A stretch of DNA of 5,514 bases, from NCBI GenBank assembly GCA_002690755.1, contig NZFT01000105.1:7224-12737 (forward strand). The letters run 5' to 3'. Positions 1 to 5,417 of the stretch are shown piece after piece. Source of the stretch: Phycisphaerae bacterium (GTDB lineage: Bacteria > Planctomycetota > Phycisphaerae > Phycisphaerales > SM1A02). Both the position numbers and the translations under genes were made by a program. Numbering within the stretch: the stretch's first letter is position 1; every line of letters starts with the position of its first letter. Under the pieces are notes generated by a model. That model saw nothing but the letters and a program-made list of their open reading frames with translations. It did not search any database and was not told the DNA's origin.

Positions 1-514
1 CGTGGACCTCGTGCAGACAGGTGGCCTCCAGTCCACCGGGAACGATCCGGAAGGACCAGCGAACGCGAAGTCGATGCGGAAACGGGAACGCCGCCATCAG
101 ATCCGGGAAGGCTCGCCAGTCGAGCCGGCCTTCGACCCAGGCGGCGGCGGCGTCGATTCCCGAATCGAGTTCCCACGCGTCGAACCGCAGGAGCAGACCG
201 TGCATCGGAAGATCGTTGCCGTCCCTTTTGAGCCCCGGGACGGACGCGAGATCGACCCGGACCCCGGCGTGCTCGACCACGTCGCTTCGAAGTCGATTCG
301 CCCAGGGGTGGAGCAACGGGACCCCGCCGGTCTTTCGCGTGGACATGAACGCTCGGAGGTCGAGTGGCAGTCGCAGCATCTCCTGACCATCGATCCCCAC
401 CGAGACGAGGTTCATGCCGGCGGCCGGCACCACCACCACCCGCCGGCCGGGGGCGTCGTGAAGTTCAAATCGCTCGGGATTCCCCGATTCCGGCGGGCAT
501 CGTTCGAATCGCAT
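1..514 (-). CDS. Aldose 1-epimerase (galactose mutarotase family), N-terminal part, runs off left edge
   Basis: This gene is read from position 514 leftward and is still open at base 1, so only 171 residues are visible. The family interconverts alpha and beta anomers of aldoses in the cytoplasm, feeding sugars such as galactose or glucose into catabolism. Visible family marks are a G-G-V-P-L-L-H-P-W-A-N-R segment at residues 63-74, matching the usual G-x-P-x-L-x-P-x-x-N-R, and L-P-M-H-G at 102-106, where His105 matches the first conserved active-site histidine. A beta strand follows (R-V-R-W-S-F-R-I-V-P-G-G-L, about 150-162), typical of the family. The second active-site His and the Glu would lie beyond the window. 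The ATG at 514 is preceded by GGAG with a 7-nt spacer, the clearest ribosome binding site here after that of fabI. Ten of its 19 visible arginine codons are CGA. It is divergent from the transporter gene. The family is a firm call; the exact sugar substrate, or a non-catalytic apiosidase-like or YeaD-like role, cannot be settled. Confidence 0.85.
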   Translation of the reverse strand, partial: MRFERCPPESGNPERFELHDAPGRRVVVVPAAGMNLVSVGIDGQEMLRLPLDLRAFMSTRKTGGVPLLHPWANRLRSDVVEHAGVRVDLASVPGLKRDGNDLPMHGLLLRFDAWELDSGIDAAAAWVEGRLDWRAFPDLMAAFPFPHRLRVRWSFRIVPGGLEATCLHEVH

Positions 515-567
515 CGGTACGCTCCAAGAGGTCGCTTTTTCCCGGTTCCGTTTTCGGATTCCACCCC
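515..567. promoter_or_regulatory. Divergent intergenic region, presumed promoters for both flanking genes
   Basis: These 53 bp separate the start codons of the epimerase (minus) and the transporter (plus), so any promoter for either gene must lie here or inside the neighbouring coding sequence. The stretch is less GC-rich than its surroundings, with short T runs near 536-540 and 551-554. I find no convincing -35/-10 pair on either strand. The minus strand carries the GGAG ribosome binding site of the epimerase. The plus strand has AAGAGGT near 526-532, but no in-frame start codon follows at a usable distance. Confidence 0.3.
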
Positions 568-1599
568 ATGCCGACGGAAATCCACATCATCCCCGCCGAA
601 TGGTACGAAGAGCTCGGACCCGGTGTCCGCAACCTGCACCCCCCCGGCGTCAACTTCCAGTGGGTCGATCTGCTCGCGACCGCGACGACCGACGAGATCA
701 TCGACCGACATGCCCGTGACCTCGGCGTCCCCAACGCGTTCCTGGAATCGCTCCACGAACGGAGCTTCGAGAGCGGTCGACGACGACTCGGTGATGCGAC
801 CCTGTTGCGACTGGAACTGCCCGCGGAGATCCTCACCACCACGGAAGACGACTACGACCTGGTGATCGTGTTCTCGTCGGATGCGATGCTCACCCTCCGG
901 CACGGCGATCTCGGCTTGATCGAGACCGGTTGCGATTCGATGGCACAGAGCGGCGTCGAGTCCGTGACACCCCTCGGCGCGGCGTGCGAACTCATGGACG
1001 AGTTCCTCGATCGCGTCACCCCCACCATCCGGCGCATCGCCGTCGTCCTCGACGGCACCGAGACCGAGCGCGGGAACGCGCGGAGCGGACGCATCGAGGC
1101 CGTCAACCAGATCCGGCAGGTGCTGCTTCAGCTCGACCGGCATCTCGACCCGGTCCAGACCATGCTCCAACGGTGTCTCGTCGATTTCAGCACCACCGCC
1201 GAGGCCCGTGATCTCGCCTCGCTCCGAGGCCTTCAGGAACGCACCGGCTGGATCGAGCACCGCATCGACGGCCAGCTGGAGCGTGCCCGGATCCTCTCCG
1301 AACAGGATCACATCCGCGCGATGGACGAGATGAGCGGATCGATGTACCGCTTGAGCTGGATCGCGACCATCTTCCTTCCGCTCACCTTCATCACCGGCCT
1401 CCTCGGCATCAACGTCAAGGGAATTCCGTTCGCCGACGACTCCGGCGCGTTCTGGCTGGTCTGCGGCGTGCTGGGGCTCATCGCCCTCGGAACCATCTTC
1501 ATTCTCGTCCTCTTCATCCAGCTGGGCCGCTCCCACGAGCGGATCCGACTGCATGAAACCGAAAAATCGACCGCGAACCTCGGAAAGATCTCCTCATGA
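568..1599 (+). CDS. CorA/ZntB-family divalent cation transporter
   Basis: This 343-residue inner-membrane protein belongs to the CorA (2-TM-GxN) superfamily, which forms pentameric channels or transporters for Mg, Zn, Co or Ni ions. Residues 1 to about 255 form the large cytoplasmic alpha/beta and helical funnel (W-V-D-L at 32-35; long charged helix about 215-255). Two membrane helices follow, about 262-280 and 294-318, with the signature G-I-N at 280-282 between them, then a short basic cytoplasmic tail. The context G-I-N-V-K-G-I-P resembles ZntB (G-V/I-N-x-G-G-I/M-P) more than classical CorA (G-M-N), so zinc or related ion transport is the better guess. The open frame extends back to 364, but that part overlaps the start of the divergent epimerase and reads as a low-complexity Arg/Pro/Ser shadow. 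The ATG at 568 begins a normal CorA N-terminus. It has no clear Shine-Dalgarno sequence and may be leaderless. The stop overlaps the BtpA start. Confidence 0.88.
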   Translation: MPTEIHIIPAEWYEELGPGVRNLHPPGVNFQWVDLLATATTDEIIDRHARDLGVPNAFLESLHERSFESGRRRLGDATLLRLELPAEILTTTEDDYDLVIVFSSDAMLTLRHGDLGLIETGCDSMAQSGVESVTPLGAACELMDEFLDRVTPTIRRIAVVLDGTETERGNARSGRIEAVNQIRQVLLQLDRHLDPVQTMLQRCLVDFSTTAEARDLASLRGLQERTGWIEHRIDGQLERARILSEQDHIRAMDEMSGSMYRLSWIATIFLPLTFITGLLGINVKGIPFADDSGAFWLVCGVLGLIALGTIFILVLFIQLGRSHERIRLHETEKSTANLGKISS

Positions 1600-2405
1600 C
1601 GACGACCACCGGTCGATTCGATTCCTCGAGCCTCAAGACGATCGGAATGGTCCATCTTCGGGCGCTTCCCGGAACTCCACGAGGATCGAGATCCCCCGCG
1701 GCGATCGCGGACATCGCGGTTCGAGAAGCGACCATGCTCGCCGACGCCGGCTTCGACGCGGTGCTGGTCGAGAACATGCACGACCTGCCGTATCTCCGCC
1801 GGACGGTCGGTCCGGAGATCGTGGCCGCCGCGACGGTCGCGACCCGGGCGGTGGTGAGCGCCGTCTCGATTCCGGTCGGCCTCCAGATCCTCGCCGGCGC
1901 GAATCACGAAGCCCTTTCGGTCGCCCACGCCGCCGGCGCGGACTTCATCCGCACCGAAGGCTTCGCCTACGCCTCGGTCGCCGACGAAGGGATCTTCGCG
2001 GAAGCGGATGCCGGGCCGCTGCTTCGATTTCGTCGGATGATCGGCGCCGACCGGATCGCGATCTGGGCCGACGTCCGCAAGAAACACGCCGCCCACGCGC
2101 TGACCGCCGATCTCTCCATCGCGGATCTGGTCTCCGGGACGCACTTCGCGGATGCGGACGCGGTGATCATCACCGGTGCCCACACCGGCGATGCCGCGTC
2201 CTCGGCGGACGTCGCGGAAGCCGCGGCGGCCTCACCGCTTCCGGTGATGGTGGGGAGCGGGGTCGATGCGACGTCGCTTCCGGATCTGCTTCGCACCGCG
2301 AGCGGCGTGATCGTCGGCTCCGCGCTCAAGGTCGACGGTCGATGGGACCGCGAACTCGATCCCGAGCGAATCGCCCGGATCATCGAAGCCCGGGACGCCG
2401 GCTGA
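1596..2405 (+). CDS. BtpA/SgcQ-family TIM-barrel protein
   Basis: This 269-residue protein of normal family length belongs to the BtpA family. In cyanobacteria BtpA is required for stable photosystem I accumulation; members in non-photosynthetic bacteria, such as SgcQ, have no settled reaction. The barrel can be followed in order: I-G-M-V-H-L-R-A-L-P-G at residues 16-26, V-E-N-M-H-D-L-P-Y at 58-66, V-G-L-Q-I-L-A-G at 94-101 (many relatives have N-D after the strand), A-A-G-A-D-F-I-R at 112-119, W-A-D-V-R-K-K-H-A at 157-165, I-T-G-A-H-T-G at 192-198, V-M-V-G-S-G-V at 217-223 and G-V-I-V-G-S-A-L-K at 237-245. The last two resemble the phosphate-binding end of TIM barrels, so a phosphorylated ligand is plausible. 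The ATG overlaps the stop of the transporter gene (ATGA), implying translational coupling; GGAAAG lies about 9 nt upstream. Nothing nearby suggests photosynthesis. Family assignment is firm, biochemical role unknown. Confidence 0.85.
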   Translation: MTTTTGRFDSSSLKTIGMVHLRALPGTPRGSRSPAAIADIAVREATMLADAGFDAVLVENMHDLPYLRRTVGPEIVAAATVATRAVVSAVSIPVGLQILAGANHEALSVAHAAGADFIRTEGFAYASVADEGIFAEADAGPLLRFRRMIGADRIAIWADVRKKHAAHALTADLSIADLVSGTHFADADAVIITGAHTGDAASSADVAEAAAASPLPVMVGSGVDATSLPDLLRTASGVIVGSALKVDGRWDRELDPERIARIIEARDAG

Positions 2406-2495
2406 TCGAGTCGATCGCGGGAGCCACCCGGGCGGCCGGACTTTCGACGCGCCCGCCACCGACGATTTCGAGCCCCACCCGGCGGATTCTCCACT

Positions 2496-2529
2496 CGATC
2501 GCCACGATCGACGGTCGATCACGCGATCG
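2496..2529 (+). other. Nested inverted repeats between btpA-like gene and coaX (hairpin, possible terminator or regulatory RNA structure)
   Basis: CGATCGC (2496-2502) is the reverse complement of GCGATCG (2523-2529). Inside it, GATCGAC (2506-2512) mirrors GTCGATC (2514-2520). Folded as RNA this gives a 7-bp stem, a small internal loop and a 6-bp stem closed by a 3-base loop. A second short hairpin, GGGCC/GGCCC with a 6-nt loop, follows at 2531-2546. There is no U tract, so a classical intrinsic terminator is not shown, but the position after the transporter/BtpA pair and before coaX would suit a terminator or an operator. The structure is seen; its function is inference. Confidence 0.35.
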
Positions 2530-2556
2530 CGGGCCGGTGCAGGCCCTCCTGTTCGA

Positions 2557-2562
2557 TAGAAT
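2557..2562 (+). promoter_or_regulatory. Possible -10 element upstream of coaX
   Basis: TAGAAT differs from the sigma-70 consensus TATAAT at one base and sits in an otherwise very GC-rich intergenic stretch. Transcription would begin near 2569, leaving a leader of about 48 nt before the coaX start at 2617. The hexamer about 17 bp upstream (near 2534-2539) does not resemble TTGACA, so the call rests on the -10 alone. Confidence 0.35.
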
Positions 2563-2616
2563 GTCCGCCTCGATCGCACCGGCGATCGCCGCACCGCCCT
2601 CCTCACGGATCGCCTG

Positions 2617-3387
2617 ATGTCCACCGCCTTCGCCGTCTCGATCGGCAACACCCGTACCCAGATCGGACGCCTCCTCGACGGCCGGATCGAGGAATGGGCC
2701 AGCGTCTCCTCCGAGACGCCCAAGCACGCCCTCGAACGACTCGCCGACTGGTCGCGCGGCGTCGCGAAGGAAGACCTCGTGGTGCTCCTCGCGTCGGTTC
2801 GAACGGACACCGCCAAGGCGATGCGATCCCTGGTCGTCGATCAGCTCGGTGCCGAGATCATCGAACTCGAGAAGGATCTTCCGGTTCCGATCGGCCGCGC
2901 CCTCGACCCGGAGTCGATCGTCGGCGTCGATCGTCTTCTCACCGCCGCCGCCGCCTGGGACGAACTCAAGCAGGCGTGCATCGTGGTGGATGCCGGCACC
3001 GCGGTCACCGTGGACTTCATCGATGGGGAAGGCGTGTTCCAGGGTGGCGCGATCATGCCGGGGGTCCGAATGATGCTCGACACCCTCACTCGTTCCGCCG
3101 ACCTGCTGCCCGCCATCGAGTACCAGAAGCCGAGCGGCGAACCCTACGGACGCAACACCACCGATGCGATGATCCGCGGCGTGCACAACGCGGTGCACGG
3201 CGGGGTGTGGAAGCTGGTCGAGACGTATGCACTTTCCTACGGCGGCTTCCCGCTGGTCGTCGCGACCGGCGGCGACGCCGAGGCGATCTTCGACGGCGAT
3301 GAACTGGTGAGCCGCCTCATCCCGGATCTGGCGCTTCGAGGATGTGCGGTGGCCTACCGGACCGCCTCCGAGGACGTCGGTTCGTGA
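2617..3387 (+). CDS. coaX: Type III pantothenate kinase (CoaX)
   Basis: This 256-residue cytoplasmic enzyme phosphorylates pantothenate with ATP, the first committed step of coenzyme A synthesis. It belongs to the ASKHA fold; type III enzymes are usually not feedback-inhibited by CoA. Motifs in order: S-I-G-N-T at 8-12 (phosphate-binding loop), V-G-V-D-R at 102-106 with the conserved catalytic-base Asp105, D-A-G-T-A-V-T-V-D at 125-133, G-G-A-I-M-P-G at 143-149, G-R-N-T-T-D-A at 178-184 and A-T-G-G-D at 216-220. Length is normal. The first motif is usually D-x-G-N-T; here the Asp is Ser8, an unusual change at a residue thought to contact the ATP phosphates or metal. The rest of the active site is intact, so I expect activity but cannot prove it. 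The ATG at 2617 fits the family N-terminus; only a weak GGA precedes it. The stop overlaps the next gene by 4 nt. A full-length alternative identity is unlikely. Confidence 0.92.
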   Translation: MSTAFAVSIGNTRTQIGRLLDGRIEEWASVSSETPKHALERLADWSRGVAKEDLVVLLASVRTDTAKAMRSLVVDQLGAEIIELEKDLPVPIGRALDPESIVGVDRLLTAAAAWDELKQACIVVDAGTAVTVDFIDGEGVFQGGAIMPGVRMMLDTLTRSADLLPAIEYQKPSGEPYGRNTTDAMIRGVHNAVHGGVWKLVETYALSYGGFPLVVATGGDAEAIFDGDELVSRLIPDLALRGCAVAYRTASEDVGS

Positions 3388-4421
3388 GGGCCGATCAAGC
3401 GACCTCAGTCCGAGCCGTCAGAGCCGTCAGAGCCGTCAGAGCCGTCAGAGCATGGCGAGCCTCGCCCCCCGGCCAGGGCGGCGTCGCGATCATCGATCTC
3501 CAATCCGACGCCGAAGCCTCGCTCGACGCGGTGATCGCCGCGATCTCCGAGGACGCCGCCGGTGGCCCCGCCTCGCTCGCCCATCGCCGCCTCGCCGGCG
3601 TCGACGACGGGATCATCGCCCGGATCGACGCCACCCATGCCCAGTTGATGCCCCACGGCGGTCCCCTGCTCCTTCGCCGGATCGCGGACGCGTTGCGCGA
3701 TCTCGGCGTGACCTGGCTCGACGCGGCCCCCGCGGGCGCCAGGCCCGAAGCCGCGGATGCCATCGAGGCCGCGATGCTCGACGCACTCGCGCTCGCCTCC
3801 AGTCCGGCGGCGATCCCGCTCCTGCTCGCCCAGCCCGAGCGGCGGCGCCGCGACGACACCCCGTTCACGGATCGCGAGGCCGAGGTCGGCCGACGTCTGG
3901 ACCGCCTGATGAGACCGGTGACCATCGCCTGCATCGGCGCGCCCAACGCCGGCAAGAGCTCGTTGCTGAACGCGCTTCACCGATCCGAGCGGGCGATCGT
4001 CTCGGATCTTCCCGGCACCACCCGCGATCGGGTCTCCGCCTCGCTCGACCTCGATGGCGTGGTCGTCGAATGGGTCGACACCCCCGGGCTCCGAGACACG
4101 GACGACCCCATCGAGTCCGCGGCGATCGCCGCGACGCTGGACGCGATCCGACAGGCGGTGCTGGTCGTCCATCTGGTGGCGCCCGATGTGGAGGATGCGC
4201 AGCTCCCCGCGGGGCTCACGCCCACCGAAGGCGTGCTTCGGGTGCAGGGGAAGGCCGACCTGCTCGAGGTCGGTGGGGTTCCCGCGACCGACGACGAGAT
4301 CGACCTTCGGATCAGCGCCGTCACCGGCGAAGGCATCGCCGAGTTCGCGAAAACGGTCCGGAACCGGATCGTTCGCGTCGAGGATCTCTCGTTCGAGGGA
4401 CGCTGGCCGTTCGACGCCTGA
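3384..4421 (+). CDS. MnmE/TrmE-like GTPase, shortened and lacking the C-terminal catalytic cysteine region
   Basis: MnmE with MnmG modifies the wobble uridine of several tRNAs, using methylene-tetrahydrofolate and GTP. This 345-residue protein is clearly related but degenerate. S-P-P-G-Q-G-G-V-A-I-I at 27-37 and H-G-G-P-L-L-L-R-R-I at 91-100 match the MnmE N-terminal domain. The R-A-F-L-N-G-K segment that normally follows is missing, leaving an alanine-rich helix at 121-140. The G domain is well kept: G1 G-A-P-N-A-G-K-S-S (185-193, with the potassium-binding Asn188), G2 G-T-T-R-D (211-215), G3 D-T-P-G (232-235), Glu244 at the position of the catalytic Glu282 of E. coli MnmE, and S-A (311-312) as G5. 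G4 reads G-K-A-D (289-292) instead of N-K-x-D. The protein ends soon after G5, without the C-terminal helices and C-I-G-K. The GTG start at 3384 overlaps the coaX stop as GTGA, with GAGGA 9 nt upstream. An ATG at 3342 is possible but overlaps coaX by 46 nt. GTPase activity is likely; tRNA modification is doubtful. Confidence 0.8.
   Translation: MRADQATSVRAVRAVRAVRAVRAWRASPPGQGGVAIIDLQSDAEASLDAVIAAISEDAAGGPASLAHRRLAGVDDGIIARIDATHAQLMPHGGPLLLRRIADALRDLGVTWLDAAPAGARPEAADAIEAAMLDALALASSPAAIPLLLAQPERRRRDDTPFTDREAEVGRRLDRLMRPVTIACIGAPNAGKSSLLNALHRSERAIVSDLPGTTRDRVSASLDLDGVVVEWVDTPGLRDTDDPIESAAIAATLDAIRQAVLVVHLVAPDVEDAQLPAGLTPTEGVLRVQGKADLLEVGGVPATDDEIDLRISAVTGEGIAEFAKTVRNRIVRVEDLSFEGRWPFDA
3412..3447 (+). 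repeat. 9-bp tandem repeat, four copies, inside the start of the MnmE-like gene
   Basis: The unit GAGCCGTCA occurs four times head to tail without mismatch (3412-3420, 3421-3429, 3430-3438, 3439-3447), followed by a partial GAGC. Because the unit is three codons long, copy-number change keeps the reading frame. It encodes a Val-Arg-Ala run, with flanking codons giving five V-R-A units and then W-R-A, immediately before the conserved S-P-P-G motif of the MnmE N-terminal domain. It looks like a replication-slippage tract that has extended or altered the N-terminus. Confidence 0.95.
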
Positions 4422-4450
4422 GTCGACGAACGCCGCCCCGGCGGACTCAG
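4418..4450. terminator. Inverted repeat between convergent genes, possible bidirectional terminator
   Basis: CTGAGTC (4418-4424) and GACTCAG (4444-4450) are exact reverse complements. The 19-nt interior contains a second small inverted repeat, CCGCC/GGCGG (4433-4437 and 4440-4444), which competes for one base with the outer stem. The two arms contain the stop codons of the MnmE-like gene (TGA at 4419-4421) and of fabI (TGA on the minus strand at 4447-4449). The genes converge with only 25 bp between them, so a shared terminator is expected here. No T tract is present on either side, so termination is inferred from position and symmetry only. Confidence 0.4.
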
Positions 4451-5226
4451 AGTCCGACCGTCGCGTAGCCGGAGTCGACGTAGATGCACTGGCCGGTCAT
4501 GCCGCTCGCAAGACCGCTGAGCAGGAACGCGGCGCAGTCACCGACCTCCCGACCTTCGATGTTCCGCTTGAGCGGCGCCTTCTCCTCGACCCAGTCGAGG
4601 ATCTCGCCGAAGCCACCGACCGCCATGGCGCTCATCGTGCGAAGCGGCCCGCCGGAGATGCAGTTCACGCGGACGTTCTTCTCGCCCAGTTCGAGCGCGA
4701 GATATCGCGTCGTCGCTTCGAGGGCCGCCTTCGCCACGCCCATGACGTTGTAGCCCGGAACCGCCTTTTCGGCGCCGTAGTAGCTGAGGGCGATCATCGA
4801 GCCGCCTTCGGTCATCAGTGGCGCCGCGTGGTTGGCCATCGCGGCGTAGGTGTAGGCGGAGATGTCCATCGCCTGCGTGAAGACTTCGCGGGGCGTCGAC
4901 GTGAACTTGCCGGGCTGCAGCCAGTCCTTGTCGGCGTAGGCGATCGAATGCACCAGGAAGTCGATCTTGCCGAACTCCTCGCCGATCTCCTTGAAGACGT
5001 TCTCGATGTCCTCGTCGCTTCCCGCGTTGAGCGGCCGCAACCAGGGATCCTCGATGCCCAGTGCGTCGATCGAACGACGGACCCGCCGCTCCATCTTGTC
5101 ACCCGGAAGATGGGTGAAGAGACATTCGGCGCCTTCTCGATGGAGGCTCTCGGCGATCGAATAGGCGAAGCTCCGCTCGTTCGCGATGCCCACGATCAGT
5201 CCACGCTTGCCATCCATGAATCCCAT
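4447..5226 (-). CDS. fabI: Enoyl-[acyl-carrier-protein] reductase (NADH-type, FabI)
   Basis: This 259-residue cytoplasmic enzyme reduces trans-2-enoyl-ACP to acyl-ACP, the last step of each type II fatty acid elongation cycle; it is the family targeted by triclosan and isoniazid-like inhibitors. It is a short-chain dehydrogenase-fold protein of normal length. Residues 8-24 hold the FabI-type nucleotide site (G-L-I-V-G-I-A-N-E-R-S). V-H-S-I-A-Y-A is at 92-98, where Ala96 sits at E. coli Gly93, as in Gram-positive FabI. The active site is S-Y-Y-G-A-E at 148-153, Tyr159 and Lys166 (Y-x6-K). S-G-G-P-L-R-T at 191-197 and the C-terminal V-D-S-G-Y at 250-254 are typical. The ATG at 5226 is preceded by GAGGA with an 8-nt spacer, which favours it over the ATG three codons on. 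The frame stays open further upstream to 5451, but that extension crosses the opposite-strand tRNA and looks non-coding. It stands alone, convergent with the GTPase gene. Confidence 0.96.
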   Translation of the reverse strand: MGFMDGKRGLIVGIANERSFAYSIAESLHREGAECLFTHLPGDKMERRVRRSIDALGIEDPWLRPLNAGSDEDIENVFKEIGEEFGKIDFLVHSIAYADKDWLQPGKFTSTPREVFTQAMDISAYTYAAMANHAAPLMTEGGSMIALSYYGAEKAVPGYNVMGVAKAALEATTRYLALELGEKNVRVNCISGGPLRTMSAMAVGGFGEILDWVEEKAPLKRNIEGREVGDCAAFLLSGLASGMTGQCIYVDSGYATVGL

Positions 5227-5385
5227 GATTCGGTTCCTCGCTTCGGTGGGGGCTCCCGCCGTCGGCGACTCGATGCCACCGGGACGCGGGAGGGACAAGG
5301 TACCCCGGAACGGCGCCGACCGGGGCTTCCGGGGAACATCCACGGGTTTCCGCGACGGGTCGTCCCGTCTTCCCGCCGGCTTCGC

Positions 5386-5391
5386 TACACT
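5386..5391 (+). promoter_or_regulatory. Possible -10 element of the tRNA-Arg promoter
   Basis: TACACT matches four of six TATAAT positions, including the key first T-A and last T, and lies 32 bp before the mature tRNA 5' end, a usual distance for a stable-RNA promoter with a short leader. The region 17 bp upstream has no TTGACA-like word, so the support is modest. A C-rich run follows it. Confidence 0.35.
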
Positions 5392-5399
5392 TCCCCCCT

Positions 5400-5417
5400 C
5401 CCGTTCCTCGGAACGGG
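5400..5417 (+). other. Hairpin in the leader of tRNA-Arg
   Basis: CCCGTTC and GAACGGG form a perfect 7-bp stem closed by the four bases CTCG, ending 6 nt before the mature tRNA 5' end. If transcription begins about 7 nt after the TACACT word, this hairpin would be almost the first thing in the precursor transcript, where it could affect RNase P processing or leader stability. It has no T tract and is unlikely to be a terminator. The word GAACGGGC recurs at 5503-5510 just after the tRNA. Confidence 0.5.

Noticed and set aside
364..567. N-terminal extension of the transporter back to 364
   Set aside because: The extension overlaps the divergent epimerase start and is low-complexity; homology-like sequence begins at the ATG at 568.
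2..865. 287-codon plus-strand frame at the left edge
   Set aside because: It crosses the minus-strand epimerase and the start of the transporter; its Arg/Pro/Ser-rich composition matches no family.
412..1554. 380-codon open frame on the minus strand across the transporter gene
   Set aside because: It is antisense to a clear CorA/ZntB protein; the product is Asp/Glu/Gly/Val-rich without recognisable domains, as expected for a GC-rich shadow frame.
1553..2617. 354-codon plus-strand frame overlapping the BtpA gene
   Set aside because: It is an Arg/Gly-rich alternative frame of the BtpA-family gene; only its last 18 codons merited mention as a possible upstream ORF of coaX.
2380..3198. 272-codon minus-strand frame antisense to coaX
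   Set aside because: It is a shadow of a well-supported coaX, with no family motifs.
3412..3447. CRISPR-like array
   Set aside because: The repeats are 9 bp, directly adjacent, without spacers and inside a coding frame.
3452..4468. ATG at 3452 just after the 9-bp repeat as a start for the GTPase
   Set aside because: It is in the wrong frame: it reads an Arg-rich sequence, while the frame with S-P-P-G, G1 and G3 runs through the repeat from 3384.
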